Of a stretch of 64,000 bases of DNA, positions 53,364-62,738 are shown piece after piece. Below the pieces are notes generated by a model. That model did not search any database. It was not told the DNA's origin and worked only from the letters and a program-made list of their open reading frames with translations. The translations under genes were made by a program, and so were the position numbers. Within the stretch, counting starts at the first letter, position 1. The number at the start of each line of letters is the position of its first letter. Source of the stretch: Psychrobacter sp. (GTDB lineage: Bacteria; Pseudomonadota; Gammaproteobacteria; Pseudomonadales; Moraxellaceae). The DNA lies in the NCBI RefSeq assembly GCF_030454045.1, contig NZ_JAKDJE010000007.1, forward strand, positions 6,289 through 70,288. The letters are read 5' to 3'.

Positions 53364-53430
53364 ATGATAGAAGTGTCATGGTGATCATGATTTGTAACCC
53401 ATGAAAGATGAAGCAAAATAAAGACTAGCT

Positions 53431-53469
53431 ATGGGGCACTATCGAAAAAGGTCGTTAATAATGCCCCAT
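53431..53469. repeat. Inverted repeat between the EamA exporter and yaaA
   Basis: ATGGGGCA (53431-53438) and TGCCCCAT (53462-53469) face each other across 23 bases, in the gap between two converging genes. No T run follows, so it is not a clear terminator. Confidence 0.45.
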
Positions 53470-53578
53470 GGCTATTAGGAGGGAAACCACATGGGGCCGA
53501 TTTCATCTAATAATAATGGTCCATTAGGGACACGCCCTAGCTAAGATCTCGGCATTATCAGCCGTTTTTTATATCAAG

Positions 53579-54391
53579 TTACTGATCCGCCGCATCGCGT
53601 CTAAACGTCCATGTCTTATCATCAGACGCCTCTTTACAATAATAATAACCCGCCAAATCAAACTGCTTTAGCTGCTCAGCACTGGTCAGCTTATTGTCTG
53701 CTGCGTATCTCACCATCAGTCCGCGTGCCTTTTTGGCGTAAAAGCTAATCACTTTATATTGGCCATTTTTCTCATCTTCGAATCGTGGCGTGATGATGTC
53801 CGCATTCAGCGCTTTCTTTTTTACCGCTTTAAAATACTCATTCGATGCCAGATTGATGAGCGTTTTATCGTCACTATTTGCCATACGGGCATTGATCACG
53901 TCAGTTATCTTCTCACCCCAAAACTCATAAAGGTTATCACCGCGCTCGTTTTTAAGCTTTGTACCCATCTCTAAACGATAAGGCTGAATCAAGTCCAACG
54001 GTTTTAATACCCCATAAAGACCTGACAAAATACCCAGATGTTCATTGACGTAGATGGACGTTTCTTTATCCATGTTATACATATCAAGACCGGTATAAAC
54101 ATCACCGTCGAACAAGTAGCCCGCCGGCTTTGCTGCATTACCAGACTCATCATCAGTAAACGGCTTATCTTCGCTCCAATGCCATTGTTGATTGCGCGTG
54201 GCATTGAGTTGCGCAAGATCATCAGAGATACTCATCAACTCTTGCAGATCAACGGGCTCTTTGGACTTCAATACTTTCATGAGTGACTGTGAGTGCGCGA
54301 TCAGTTCAGGCTGACTATAGTAGTTGCCCAAGTTCACTGGTACAGCGTCTGTTTCATTCAAAGATTTGGCAGGAGAGAGTAAAAAATACAT
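53579..54391 (-). CDS. yaaA: Peroxide stress protein YaaA
   Basis: 270 residues, DUF328 family. It opens MYFLLSPAKSLNETD, whose PAKSLN is the family hallmark, and contains LFDGDVYTGLD and YFKAVKKKALNADIITPRFE. E. coli YaaA lowers free intracellular iron and protects DNA during peroxide stress, under OxyR control. A minus-strand TATAAT (plus-strand 54449-54454) and a nearby ACCTG/CAGGT inverted repeat lie just upstream. Confidence 0.93.
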   Translation of the reverse strand: MYFLLSPAKSLNETDAVPVNLGNYYSQPELIAHSQSLMKVLKSKEPVDLQELMSISDDLAQLNATRNQQWHWSEDKPFTDDESGNAAKPAGYLFDGDVYTGLDMYNMDKETSIYVNEHLGILSGLYGVLKPLDLIQPYRLEMGTKLKNERGDNLYEFWGEKITDVINARMANSDDKTLINLASNEYFKAVKKKALNADIITPRFEDEKNGQYKVISFYAKKARGLMVRYAADNKLTSAEQLKQFDLAGYYYCKEASDDKTWTFRRDAADQ

Positions 54392-54869
54392 GGTGAGTCC
54401 TTATTATCGTGAGTCAATGACCGACCTGTTCAGGTGTCAAGCATTCTTATTATACGACAGCTGCGGGCTTAACTTGACTTGACCTTGAGTGTTTTATGTT
54501 TTTTTTAAGGGGATATGGCAATGCGTAAATGTCCATACAGTTAGCCTCTATTGAAACGAGACCTTGTTATATAAGGGGTAGAGGTTTTTTGAAAAAATAA
54601 AAAACTTTAATATAACAACAAAAGTTATGCAGATGGTATCAATACCTAACTTTTTATCTTACTTGTTGGTCATCATTAGACAATGAAAGTTGGCAGATTA
54701 TGTCTCTATAATAAAAAGGCATGATGGTAAACAATACATCATTTATTAAATTGATAGTCTTTATTTATGATATTGGATAAGTCATGGTTAAGGATTTTTG
54801 TCCCCTATGCTTTTGAAAATGCGTTGAGGGTATTAAGGGTAAGTCATTCTATATAAGTAAGGAGACGAT
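54392..54869. other. 478-base divergent region between yaaA and pntA
   Basis: A/T-rich, without a gene. It holds a minus-strand TATAAT (54449-54454 on the plus strand) for yaaA with a small inverted repeat (54424-54435) next to it. The pntA side has no promoter I could call with confidence. No RNA gene or repeat array was seen. Confidence 0.45.
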
Positions 54870-56027
54870 ATGAAAATCGGTGTAATCAGTGCAGATATCG
54901 CGAGTGAAAGCCGTGTCGCACTAACCCCAGACGCAGTCAAAAAATTGCGCAAGCTTGGGTTTGAAGTCGTCATTCAGTCAGGTGCAGGCCAAGCAGCCTA
55001 TTATGCTGATGAATTGTATCAAGCTGCTGGTGCCGATATTGCCAACAGTAGCACCGAGGTGATTGCCCAGTCTCAAATTATTACCACCATTCACGACTTG
55101 CCCGCCGAAGTGGCAGAGCATTTGAGTGCAGGCCAAATCGTCGTCGGTATGCTTGACCCGTATCGCAATACTCAGCTCGACACTTATGCTGCCAAAGGGA
55201 CTACGGCTTTTGCGATGGAGTTGCTACCACGTACATTGTCACGTGCGCAAAACATGGATGTATTGTCATCACAGGCCAACCTTGCTGGTTATAAAGCGGT
55301 ATTGCTAGCAGCCAACGAATATTCGCGTCCTTTTCCTATGTTTATGACCTCAGCGGGCACGGTCAAGCCCGCCAAAGTAGTCATCTTAGGCGTAGGTGTG
55401 GCAGGTCTACAGGCGATTGCAACGGCGAAACGTTTGGGGGCGGTGGTTGAGGCAAGTGATTTGCGTCCTGCGGCGAAAGAGCAGGTCGAATCACTTGGTG
55501 GAAAATGGCTTGATGTTCCGATGAGTGAAGAAGAGGCGCAAAAGGCCAAAGCCACAGGCGGCTATGCGTGGACCCCATCAGAGCAATATATCAAAGACCA
55601 AGCTGCCGTCGTCGACAAAGCACTCAGCAATGCTGACATTGTCATCACGACGGCGCAGATTCCTGGTCGCCAAGCGCCACGTTTGGTACACGAAGCAACG
55701 CTTGCCAAAATGAAAGCAGGTTCAGTATTGATCGATATGGCAGCTGGAACAGGTGGTAATGTCGAAGGCAGTGTGCCGAATGACACCATTACTACAGATA
55801 ATGGTGTACGCATCGTTGGTGCCGCCAATATCCCATCAATGCTTGCGGCGCAGTCGTCAGATCTATACGCCAATAACTTGGTTAACTTTATCACCACCTT
55901 AATTGCACCAGCTGCTACAGATGACGCGTCAGCAAACAAACTGGCACTTAACCTAGACATGGAAGACGAAATTCAGGGCGCACTGGCAGTGACACATGAC
56001 AGTCAGGTACGACTGGCCAAACGCTAG
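54870..56027 (+). CDS. pntA: NAD(P) transhydrogenase subunit alpha part 1 (NAD-binding)
   Basis: 385-residue soluble domain I of proton-translocating transhydrogenase, which makes NADPH from NADH using the proton gradient. Alanine-dehydrogenase-like blocks are visible: MKIGVISADIASESRVALTP, the Rossmann motif ILGVGVAGLQAIATAKRLGA and AGTGGNVEGSVPND. It lacks the membrane helices, which are encoded by the next gene, so this is the split three-subunit type. Confidence 0.95.
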   Translation: MKIGVISADIASESRVALTPDAVKKLRKLGFEVVIQSGAGQAAYYADELYQAAGADIANSSTEVIAQSQIITTIHDLPAEVAEHLSAGQIVVGMLDPYRNTQLDTYAAKGTTAFAMELLPRTLSRAQNMDVLSSQANLAGYKAVLLAANEYSRPFPMFMTSAGTVKPAKVVILGVGVAGLQAIATAKRLGAVVEASDLRPAAKEQVESLGGKWLDVPMSEEEAQKAKATGGYAWTPSEQYIKDQAAVVDKALSNADIVITTAQIPGRQAPRLVHEATLAKMKAGSVLIDMAAGTGGNVEGSVPNDTITTDNGVRIVGAANIPSMLAAQSSDLYANNLVNFITTLIAPAATDDASANKLALNLDMEDEIQGALAVTHDSQVRLAKR

Positions 56028-56082
56028 CCCTTGCTGGTCGCCATACATTTGCCAGACACGAATAAATTTTTAGGAGGATGAG

Positions 56083-56469
56083 ATGATCGCCACCATTTTA
56101 GCGGCAGCGCCTGCCGGTGCAGCCATGAGTAGCACACCATTTGTCGCGATTTTTACCGTATTCGTACTCGCTATCTTTGTCGGATACTACGTCGTCTGGG
56201 GCGTGACCCCAGCGCTACATACGCCATTGATGGCGGTGACCAACGCCTTATCAAGTATCGTGATCGTCGGTGCGATGCTACAGACTGTCCATATCGACGG
56301 CTCGATGTTTACACCGGCCAGTTTGCTTGGTGCCTTTGCGGTATTTCTAGCCAGTATCAATATCTTTGGTGGTTTTGCGGTAACTGAGCGTATGCTTGCG
56401 ATGTTCAAACCCAAAGTAAAAAAAGCGCCTGCTCTTGAAACGACGACTGATAATGGAGGCGACGCATGA
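56083..56469 (+). CDS. pntAB: NAD(P) transhydrogenase subunit alpha part 2 (membrane)
   Basis: 128 residues with about four predicted membrane helices, corresponding to the C-terminal membrane part of E. coli PntA. The segment TPLMAVTNALSSIVIVGAM and FGGFAVTERMLAMFK are family blocks. It starts 56 bases after pntA behind AGGAGG and overlaps pntB by four bases (ATGA). Confidence 0.95.
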   Translation: MIATILAAAPAGAAMSSTPFVAIFTVFVLAIFVGYYVVWGVTPALHTPLMAVTNALSSIVIVGAMLQTVHIDGSMFTPASLLGAFAVFLASINIFGGFAVTERMLAMFKPKVKKAPALETTTDNGGDA

Positions 56470-57866
56470 ATGATTTATCAACGATGATTGCGACGAATGC
56501 GGATTGGTTCTATCTGGTTGGTGCGATCCTTTTTGTCTTAACCTTACGCGGGTTGTCGAGTCCAAAAACCGCTATTCGCGGTAACCGTTTTGGTATGGCA
56601 GCGATGGCGATTGCCGTCGTGACAACCTTTTTCTTAGCAGAAGGGCCTGTCCTTTGGCTCATTATTGGCGCGATGATCTTAGGTGCGCTTGTTGGTATGT
56701 GGAAGGCAAAAACCGTTGCCATGACGCAGATGCCAGAAACCGTGGCGTTGATGCATTCATTTGTCGGTTTGGCAGCAGTGGCAATTGCCCTGGCCACGGT
56801 ACTGCATACTGAGCAGGCGCATGGCGCGATTGCCCGTGTTGAGCTATTTATCGGTTGCTTCATCGGTGCGATTACCTTCTCAGCGTCGGTTTTTGCCTTT
56901 GGTAAACTGGCGGCAAAAAGCTGGGCAAAAACAGTCACTGGCGGCTGGGTAAAACCTGTTCAGGCAGTATTATTCATTGCCATGATTGGTTTTGGCGGGG
57001 TATATTTCGTCACAGATTCGCTACCAGCATTTTATGCGATGGCAGTAATTGCCGTTATTTTTGGTTGGATGTGGATTGCGCCAATCGGTGGCGGTGATAT
57101 GCCAGTGGTCGTGTCTCTACTGAACTCATTCTCAGGTTGGGCGGCAGCAGGGATTGGTTTTACCCTTGGCAACTCAATGCTGATTATCGCAGGCTCGCTC
57201 GTGGGTTCATCAGGTGCGATCTTGTCTTATATCATGTGTAAAGCCATGAACCGCTCTCTACTAAACGTTTTGTTTGGCGGTATGGGCACGTCAGCGGCCG
57301 CTGCAGGCAGTGATGATGGCGCACCAAAAACATACAAGTCAGGCTCAGCAGAAGACGCAGGGTTCCTTATGTCCAATGCCAGCAATGTGGTCATCGTACC
57401 AGGCTATGGTATGGCACAAGGGCGCGCGCAGAATGCGGTAAAAGAGCTTTATGAATTGCTAAAAGAAGAAGGTGTTAACGTGCGTTTTGCCATCCATCCC
57501 GTTGCTGGTCGTATGCCAGGTCATATGAACGTACTACTCGCTGAAGCTGACGTTCCTTATGATGATATTCTTGAGATGGATGAGATCAATTCAGACTTCG
57601 CCAGTACCGATGTGGTCTTAGTTATCGGTGCAAATGACGTCGTCAACCCGTCAGCAAAAGACGATCCGACATCTCCTATCTTTGGTATGCCCATTTTAGA
57701 AGCCAACAAAGCGCAAACGGTGATGGTCATCAAGCGTTCGATGAGCACCGGCTATGCAGGTCTTGATAACAGCCTCTTCTATATGGACAAAACCATGATG
57801 ATCTTTGGTGATGCCAAGAAAATGGTCGAAGAGATGGTGCGTAGTATCAATGGTGGTGGTCATTAA
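56466..57866 (+). CDS. pntB: NAD(P) transhydrogenase subunit beta
   Basis: 466 residues. The N-terminal half has about nine membrane helices that form the proton path with PntAB; the C-terminal domain III (from about residue 285) binds NADP(H), with VIVPGYGMAQGRAQNAVKEL, HPVAGRMPGHMNVLLAEA and VIGANDVVNPSAKDDPTSPI. Translationally coupled to pntAB. Followed by a terminator. Confidence 0.97.
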   Translation: MNDLSTMIATNADWFYLVGAILFVLTLRGLSSPKTAIRGNRFGMAAMAIAVVTTFFLAEGPVLWLIIGAMILGALVGMWKAKTVAMTQMPETVALMHSFVGLAAVAIALATVLHTEQAHGAIARVELFIGCFIGAITFSASVFAFGKLAAKSWAKTVTGGWVKPVQAVLFIAMIGFGGVYFVTDSLPAFYAMAVIAVIFGWMWIAPIGGGDMPVVVSLLNSFSGWAAAGIGFTLGNSMLIIAGSLVGSSGAILSYIMCKAMNRSLLNVLFGGMGTSAAAAGSDDGAPKTYKSGSAEDAGFLMSNASNVVIVPGYGMAQGRAQNAVKELYELLKEEGVNVRFAIHPVAGRMPGHMNVLLAEADVPYDDILEMDEINSDFASTDVVLVIGANDVVNPSAKDDPTSPIFGMPILEANKAQTVMVIKRSMSTGYAGLDNSLFYMDKTMMIFGDAKKMVEEMVRSINGGGH

Positions 57867-57921
57867 CATTTAAAATAGGATGTTAATAAAGGACTCTCGC
57901 CCGTTAGGTTTCGAACAAGGA

Positions 57922-57944
57922 AAGTCACTGAGGTGGCTTTTTTT
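57922..57944 (+). terminator. Intrinsic terminator after pntB
   Basis: AAGTCAC (57922-57928) pairs with GTGGCTT (57933-57939), loop TGAG, one wobble, followed by a T run to 57944. Confidence 0.8.
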
Positions 57945-58041
57945 GCGTTAAAGTGATCAACGCTTCGGAAACAACGATAAGAAAATATCGTTGAGCCGTT
58001 CAACCTTCAGTCATAAACACAACAAAGTAAGAGCACTATTT

Positions 58042-58578
58042 ATGAATATGTTACTGCGCTTTTTTATTATGGTTAGTTTGCTTAAGCAGCAGCTCAAGCA
58101 TGAGCCCATGAGTGAGACGATTAGTCTTGAGACCTTGATCGCACCGACTGTCCGTAACTATTGGGTATTACCGCATGACATGGGGTTTCGCGATCATCTG
58201 CCCAATTATCGTTACTTGTCATTTATTGAACTAAACGTGACACGTTGGGTAAGAGCGCGTTGTCATCAAAAAGGTATTAAGCCTCTGAACTGGGTCATTG
58301 CCATGCAAGAGATGATTTATCTTAAGCAAATCAAATTTTTGGATAAAATGACGCTCAGTAGTGTGGTCGCAGGTTGGGATCACAAATACGTGTATTTTGA
58401 GCATCGCTTTTTTGTCAAAAATCAGCTGATGGGCGTTGGTATGACCAAGTTTGTGTTTACCGATGACACAGGTATGCGCACGCCAGATGTATTGGACATG
58501 ACAGGGGAGCGGTTGACGGATGTTATTAACACGTGGAATGAGCACCAAGTCGCTGTTAAGTCGGCCAAGTCAGCATAA
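58042..58578 (+). CDS. Hotdog-fold thioesterase-like protein
   Basis: 178 residues. The middle section resembles acyl-ACP/acyl-CoA thioesterases of the 4HBT_2 type: DMGFRDHLPNYRYLSFIELN followed by KQIKFLDKMTLSSVVAGWDHKYVYFEHRF, which maps to the long helix and sheet of the hotdog fold. A hydrophobic N-terminal segment (residues 1-15) might anchor it. The first ATG (58042) is preferred over an upstream TTG. The substrate is unknown. It stands alone after the pnt operon. Confidence 0.7.
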   Translation: MNMLLRFFIMVSLLKQQLKHEPMSETISLETLIAPTVRNYWVLPHDMGFRDHLPNYRYLSFIELNVTRWVRARCHQKGIKPLNWVIAMQEMIYLKQIKFLDKMTLSSVVAGWDHKYVYFEHRFFVKNQLMGVGMTKFVFTDDTGMRTPDVLDMTGERLTDVINTWNEHQVAVKSAKSA

Positions 58579-58736
58579 ATAATGTCAAAAACAGCACGAA
58601 GAAAGCGTACTGACAATAACAGGGTAAAACAACTTGGCTATAATCATTTGCTAAATTTTGGTAGGATAGAGTCCATCAAATCGCCAATACTAAGGCGACA
58701 CTACTATTTCTAAAACGACTAAAAAAAGGTACCGTT

Positions 58737-58946
58737 ATGACGCCACAAAAATTAAAATGGACAGACAGCTTAGATATAGCAATCGAGCTTTATGAAAAAT
58801 TTCCAGAGACTGATCCGCAGTACATACGCTTTACCGATTTGCATCGCTGGGTGACGGAGCTTGAAGGTTTTGATGATGATCCACAAAAATCAAATGAAGG
58901 CATCTTAGAAGCCATTCAAATGAATTGGATCGATGAAGCTGACTAA
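58737..58946 (+). CDS. iscX: Fe-S cluster assembly regulator IscX
   Basis: 69-residue acidic protein that binds IscS and Fe2+ and tunes iron-sulfur cluster assembly. It has LKWTDSLDIAIELYEKFPE, the key DPQYIRFTDLHRWV and a closing ILEAIQMNWIDE, all conserved in IscX. It is usually the last gene of isc operons; here it lies apart from iscSUA-hscBA-fdx. Confidence 0.93.
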   Translation: MTPQKLKWTDSLDIAIELYEKFPETDPQYIRFTDLHRWVTELEGFDDDPQKSNEGILEAIQMNWIDEAD

Positions 58947-59012
58947 TCGACTCTATAACGTTGAGCAGTGTTATCCATAAAAATTCAATAAATACATTAG
59001 AAAGGCCGCATC

Positions 59013-59516
59013 ATGACATCACAAATTAAAGAGCTGCCAGAAGCGATCGCTTGTCGCGGTATCAGCGTTCGTACCACCAATAACGCTGAGATTAGCCATG
59101 ATACTGCCAAGCTTGGTAGATTGTGGCAGAAGTTTTACCAGAATTACGCAGGACAGTTGCCTGAAGGCGAAGATATTTACGGTATTTATCATAACTATGA
59201 GAGTGACGATTTAGCAGGCGCGTTTGATGTTGTCGCTAGCTGGAAAACAGCCAGTGAGAAGGATGACCAATCAGACAGTGAAAGTACCGCCAGCACCAGT
59301 AATGTGGTAGAAGTCATCATCCTTGCAGGAAAGTACTTGATATTTTCTGAAGAAGGCCACATGCCTAATACCGTCATGAATGCATGGGAGAGTGCTTGGG
59401 AATATTTCAATGCGCCAGATTGTGAGCATACCCGAACGTTTGCTGTAGATTTTGAGCATTATATCGGTGGTAATCTAGAGTACGGCCAAGTGGATGTTTA
59501 TATTGGGATTGAGTAA
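59013..59516 (+). CDS. GyrI-like effector-binding domain protein
   Basis: 167 residues, resembling the GyrI-like/AraC effector-binding domain without a DNA-binding part: LPEAIACRGISVRTTNN at the start, GIYHNYESDDLAGAFDVVA in the middle and VDVYIGIE at the end. An acidic Ser/Asp-rich insert lies around residues 80-97. Members bind small molecules or inhibit gyrase; the function here is unknown. It follows iscX by 66 bases, so co-transcription is possible. Confidence 0.7.
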   Translation: MTSQIKELPEAIACRGISVRTTNNAEISHDTAKLGRLWQKFYQNYAGQLPEGEDIYGIYHNYESDDLAGAFDVVASWKTASEKDDQSDSESTASTSNVVEVIILAGKYLIFSEEGHMPNTVMNAWESAWEYFNAPDCEHTRTFAVDFEHYIGGNLEYGQVDVYIGIE

Positions 59517-59577
59517 AACTAGTAATTGGCTTAAGTAACTTAATCTGCTCAATCTGTTGTCGACAAAAACAATGACA

Positions 59578-59612
59578 AAAAAAGCGCTAACCTAAATCAG
59601 GTAGCGCTTTTT
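59578..59612. terminator. Terminator between the GyrI-like gene and dapE
   Basis: AAAGCGCT (59581-59588) pairs with AGCGCTTT (59603-59610), with A and T runs outside; inner bases can extend the stem with one bulge. It can serve both converging genes. Confidence 0.85.
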
Positions 59613-59658
59613 CTTTGGATAGATGTAGTCAATTAGACAGGCGTAATTAATCTTATAA

Positions 59659-60858
59659 TCAGTCCAACAATAAGTTTTCCAAAATACCTTCATAAATCTG
59701 GGCAAGTTTTCCTAGATCATCGACTTCTACCTTTTCATCTACTTGATGAATCGTCGCATTGCGTACGCCAAGCTCCACAACTTGCGCGCCTGTTGGTGCG
59801 ATAAAGCGCCCATCGGACGTACCGCCTGATGTCGATAGCGTCGTGTCTGTACCTGTGACTGACTTGATCGCATTTTGACAGGCTGAAACCAGTTTCCCTT
59901 CAGGGGTTAAAAACGGCTGACCAGATAACTTCCAATTGATGTCGTAACTGGCCTTACTATCAGCAAAGTGCTTATCAAAGATAGCATGCGTTTTTGCCTT
60001 TAGCTCATCTTCAGTCGTCTCTGTCGAAAAGCGGAAGTTAAAGACAACATTTAGCGTTTCAGGGATGACATTGGTTGCGCCTGTGCCACCGTTGATATTT
60101 GATATTTGCAATGAGGTGGCTGGGAAATAGTCATTGCCATTATCCCATGCGGTAGAGGTCAATTCAGCAAGGGCAGACATCGCCGCATGAATAGGATTAC
60201 AGGCCAAGTGTGGATAGGCAACATGACCTTGCTTACCTGTGACCGTCAGCTCTGCGCCTAGCGAGCCACGACGACCGTTTTTGATAATATCGCCTAACGT
60301 ATCCGTGCTCGATGGTTCACCCACAAGACAATAAGTGATTTTTTCTTGACGAGCTTCTAAGGTTTCGATGACTTTTACCGTACCGTTGATTGACGGCCCT
60401 TCTTCATCTGAGGTGAGCAAAAAAGCAATCGAGCCATTGTGCTTAGGATGATTGGCGACAAAGCGTTCGGCGGCGATAGTAAAGGCAGCAATGCCTGTCT
60501 TCATGTCTGCCGCACCGCGCGCCCATAGATACCCATCACCAATGGTTGGCGTAAATGGTGGATAGGTCCAGTTTTTTTCATCACCCGTTGGTACGACATC
60601 GGTATGACCAGCAAAGCAAATCACGGGGTCCGTCGTGCCACGGCGCGCCCACAAGTTTTTAACTTCAGCGTGTTCACCCTTTGCTTGTCTGTCACCATAG
60701 TACATAAACTCGCAGTCAAAGCCTGCTTGCTCCAAACGCTCTGACAATATGTCTTGGCAACCATCATCGTCTGGTGTGACAGATGGGCGTTCGAGTAGCG
60801 CAATACTCAAATCTAAGGTTGCTTGTTGGTGGGTGGGCTGTTGGTGAGAGTCTGACAT
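59659..60858 (-). CDS. dapE: Succinyl-diaminopimelate desuccinylase
   Basis: Zinc enzyme of the succinylase route to meso-diaminopimelate and lysine, needed for peptidoglycan. It has 399 residues in M20 peptidase organisation: H85 and D87 in FAGHTDVVPTGD, D118 in RGAADMKTG, and the catalytic E152 with E153 in TSDEEGPSINGT. SGGTSDGRFI near the C-terminus completes the site. The gene is close to family length (E. coli 375). ATG 60858 begins MSDSHQQ. Confidence 0.95.
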   Translation of the reverse strand: MSDSHQQPTHQQATLDLSIALLERPSVTPDDDGCQDILSERLEQAGFDCEFMYYGDRQAKGEHAEVKNLWARRGTTDPVICFAGHTDVVPTGDEKNWTYPPFTPTIGDGYLWARGAADMKTGIAAFTIAAERFVANHPKHNGSIAFLLTSDEEGPSINGTVKVIETLEARQEKITYCLVGEPSSTDTLGDIIKNGRRGSLGAELTVTGKQGHVAYPHLACNPIHAAMSALAELTSTAWDNGNDYFPATSLQISNINGGTGATNVIPETLNVVFNFRFSTETTEDELKAKTHAIFDKHFADSKASYDINWKLSGQPFLTPEGKLVSACQNAIKSVTGTDTTLSTSGGTSDGRFIAPTGAQVVELGVRNATIHQVDEKVEVDDLGKLAQIYEGILENLLLD

Positions 60859-60919
60859 GGGTTAGCCTTTTGTATAATAATGAAAATGTTAAATATAAAT
60901 AGATAATGAAGAACAGGTG

Positions 60920-61675
60920 CTAAGCGTCTACTTCGACAAAGGGTACAAGACCGTCACGGCGCATCCACGTAGCAATAGAGTAACGCTGACGATGCGCGAT
61001 CTGCACTTGATGCTGTAGGTCGCTATCAAAAATGATTAGTCTATTGGCAACTGGCATCACTTCATGGTGCGTGCCATGCTTATCAACGACTTCTAGCGCG
61101 CCGCCGTCAGTCGCTTCCCAATCATCATTAAGATAAAACACCGCTGAGATCACCCGTTCATCGCGCCCAGCAGGATTGTCGCTGTGCCATTGATAGCCAA
61201 AGCCAATCGGATAACACGCATAATGCGCTTCGCTATGACGAATACCCGCGAATAAGCTACGATTAAACAGAGCGGCCAGCGCGTTGATACTTTGCAGATA
61301 ATAGTAGCCTGCAAAGAAGTTCTCGGTGATCCAGCGTATTCTATCACCACGGATATCACTGAGGCGAACACCCGCCGTCAATGTCGCATCACGATAGTCA
61401 ATAAAACCACTTTCAGCCTGTAGCGCAAGTAATGCGGTCTTATTAAATACATTATCAATAGTGAGCCAGCCATCAGTGACAAACGTATCAAACTGTTTGT
61501 CGGTCAGTTTATCTTCCCAGTCAACTGCAAAATCAGACAGTTGCAGTACCTGCTGGGTAGGCGCGTTTGGGTCGTCGTTATGACTGTCTGGAGATAGTAA
61601 CGGAGGATTGTCCTGTCCTATCGGATGATCAACGACCAACGCTGTCTTGTTCAGGTTGCTAATAATCTGCGTCAT
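60920..61675 (-). CDS. 2OG-Fe(II) oxygenase
   Basis: 251 residues of the prolyl-4-hydroxylase-like superfamily. The iron triad is H164 and D166 (in YQWHSDNP) with H222 (in DLQHQVQ), and R231 is placed to bind 2-oxoglutarate. The first 50 residues are hydrophilic and low in complexity. The substrate is unknown; neighbours (dapE, rlmJ) suggest none. It lies 61 bases upstream of dapE and may share a transcript with it. Confidence 0.83.
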   Translation of the reverse strand: MTQIISNLNKTALVVDHPIGQDNPPLLSPDSHNDDPNAPTQQVLQLSDFAVDWEDKLTDKQFDTFVTDGWLTIDNVFNKTALLALQAESGFIDYRDATLTAGVRLSDIRGDRIRWITENFFAGYYYLQSINALAALFNRSLFAGIRHSEAHYACYPIGFGYQWHSDNPAGRDERVISAVFYLNDDWEATDGGALEVVDKHGTHHEVMPVANRLIIFDSDLQHQVQIAHRQRYSIATWMRRDGLVPFVEVDA

Positions 61676-61816
61676 TTCATCTCATTCTTATCAATCAATG
61701 GTCAATATACCGCCATTCAATGCGTTTTTATCGAAAGCGCTTACTAAAACCACATTATCTTTTACTCCGCCTATGCTACCATAGATGCAATTTTTCTTAT
61801 TTAAACTTTTGAGATT

Positions 61817-62704
61817 ATGAACTATAAACACGCCTACCACGCTGGTAACTTTGCTGATGTGGTTAAACACATTTTATTGGTACAACTGCTCAATCAATTG
61901 GGGCAGAAAAACAAACCGTTTTATGTGCTTGACGCCTATGGCGGCCGCGGACTGTATTCACTAAGCAGTGAAGAAGCGCGCAAGACAGGGGAGGCCAAAG
62001 GCGGTATTCAGGCTTTTTTGAAAGCAGATACCGAAAAAGCACCAGCCGCTGTCAAAGATTATATGGAAGGCATTAAACAAGCCAAATTCACTTACGACAA
62101 TAAAGTCTATCCGGGTTCGCCGTGGTGGATTGCTCATCATGTCGAAAAAACCGCCGCTAAAAAACCTGATGCTGGCGTGCGCGCCGAAGCTTTTGAAGCC
62201 AAAGCGACTGAATACGATGCGTTGAACTATCAGTTACATAAGTTGCCAATTGGTATCCAGCATCGTGATGCCTTTGAAGGTATCACCGCTGTTATTCCAC
62301 CAAAAGAAAAGCGCGGTTTGATTTTCCTTGATCCTCCCTTTGAGCAAGAGCACAAAGACTTTACGCGTCTTATCGACCTATTGGTCGCGGCTTATAACAA
62401 GTGGCCACAAGGTACTTACGCGCTTTGGTTCCCAATCAAAAATATCGAAGCGGTCGAGCTGTTTTACAAAAAGCTCAAGCGTACCGAAATGCGTCGTCAG
62501 CTGGTTTGTGAGCTAAATATTTATCCTAATGATGTTGCCGTTGGTCTGAACGGTACAGGTCTACTGGTTATCAATCCGCCATGGCAGTTTGATAATCATG
62601 CACGCGAGATATTGCGTTTCTTGCAGCCAATACTAAAAGTAGAAGATGCCCCAGACTTAACGCCTGACAGTGCAACCAATGTACGCTGGCTGGTTGGCGA
62701 GTAA
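61817..62704 (+). CDS. rlmJ: 23S rRNA (adenine2030-N6)-methyltransferase RlmJ
   Basis: SAM-dependent enzyme that methylates A2030 in 23S rRNA. It has MNYKHAYHAGNFADVVKH at the start, the SAM-site VLDAYGGRGLY, and the catalytic DPPF motif at 172-175. It has 295 residues, close to E. coli RlmJ (280). The ATG at 61817 has only weak upstream complementarity to 16S rRNA. It is divergent from the oxygenase gene. Confidence 0.95.
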   Translation: MNYKHAYHAGNFADVVKHILLVQLLNQLGQKNKPFYVLDAYGGRGLYSLSSEEARKTGEAKGGIQAFLKADTEKAPAAVKDYMEGIKQAKFTYDNKVYPGSPWWIAHHVEKTAAKKPDAGVRAEAFEAKATEYDALNYQLHKLPIGIQHRDAFEGITAVIPPKEKRGLIFLDPPFEQEHKDFTRLIDLLVAAYNKWPQGTYALWFPIKNIEAVELFYKKLKRTEMRRQLVCELNIYPNDVAVGLNGTGLLVINPPWQFDNHAREILRFLQPILKVEDAPDLTPDSATNVRWLVGE

Positions 62705-62738
62705 CTGAACAGCAATATTGGCCAATAAGGATATCAAG

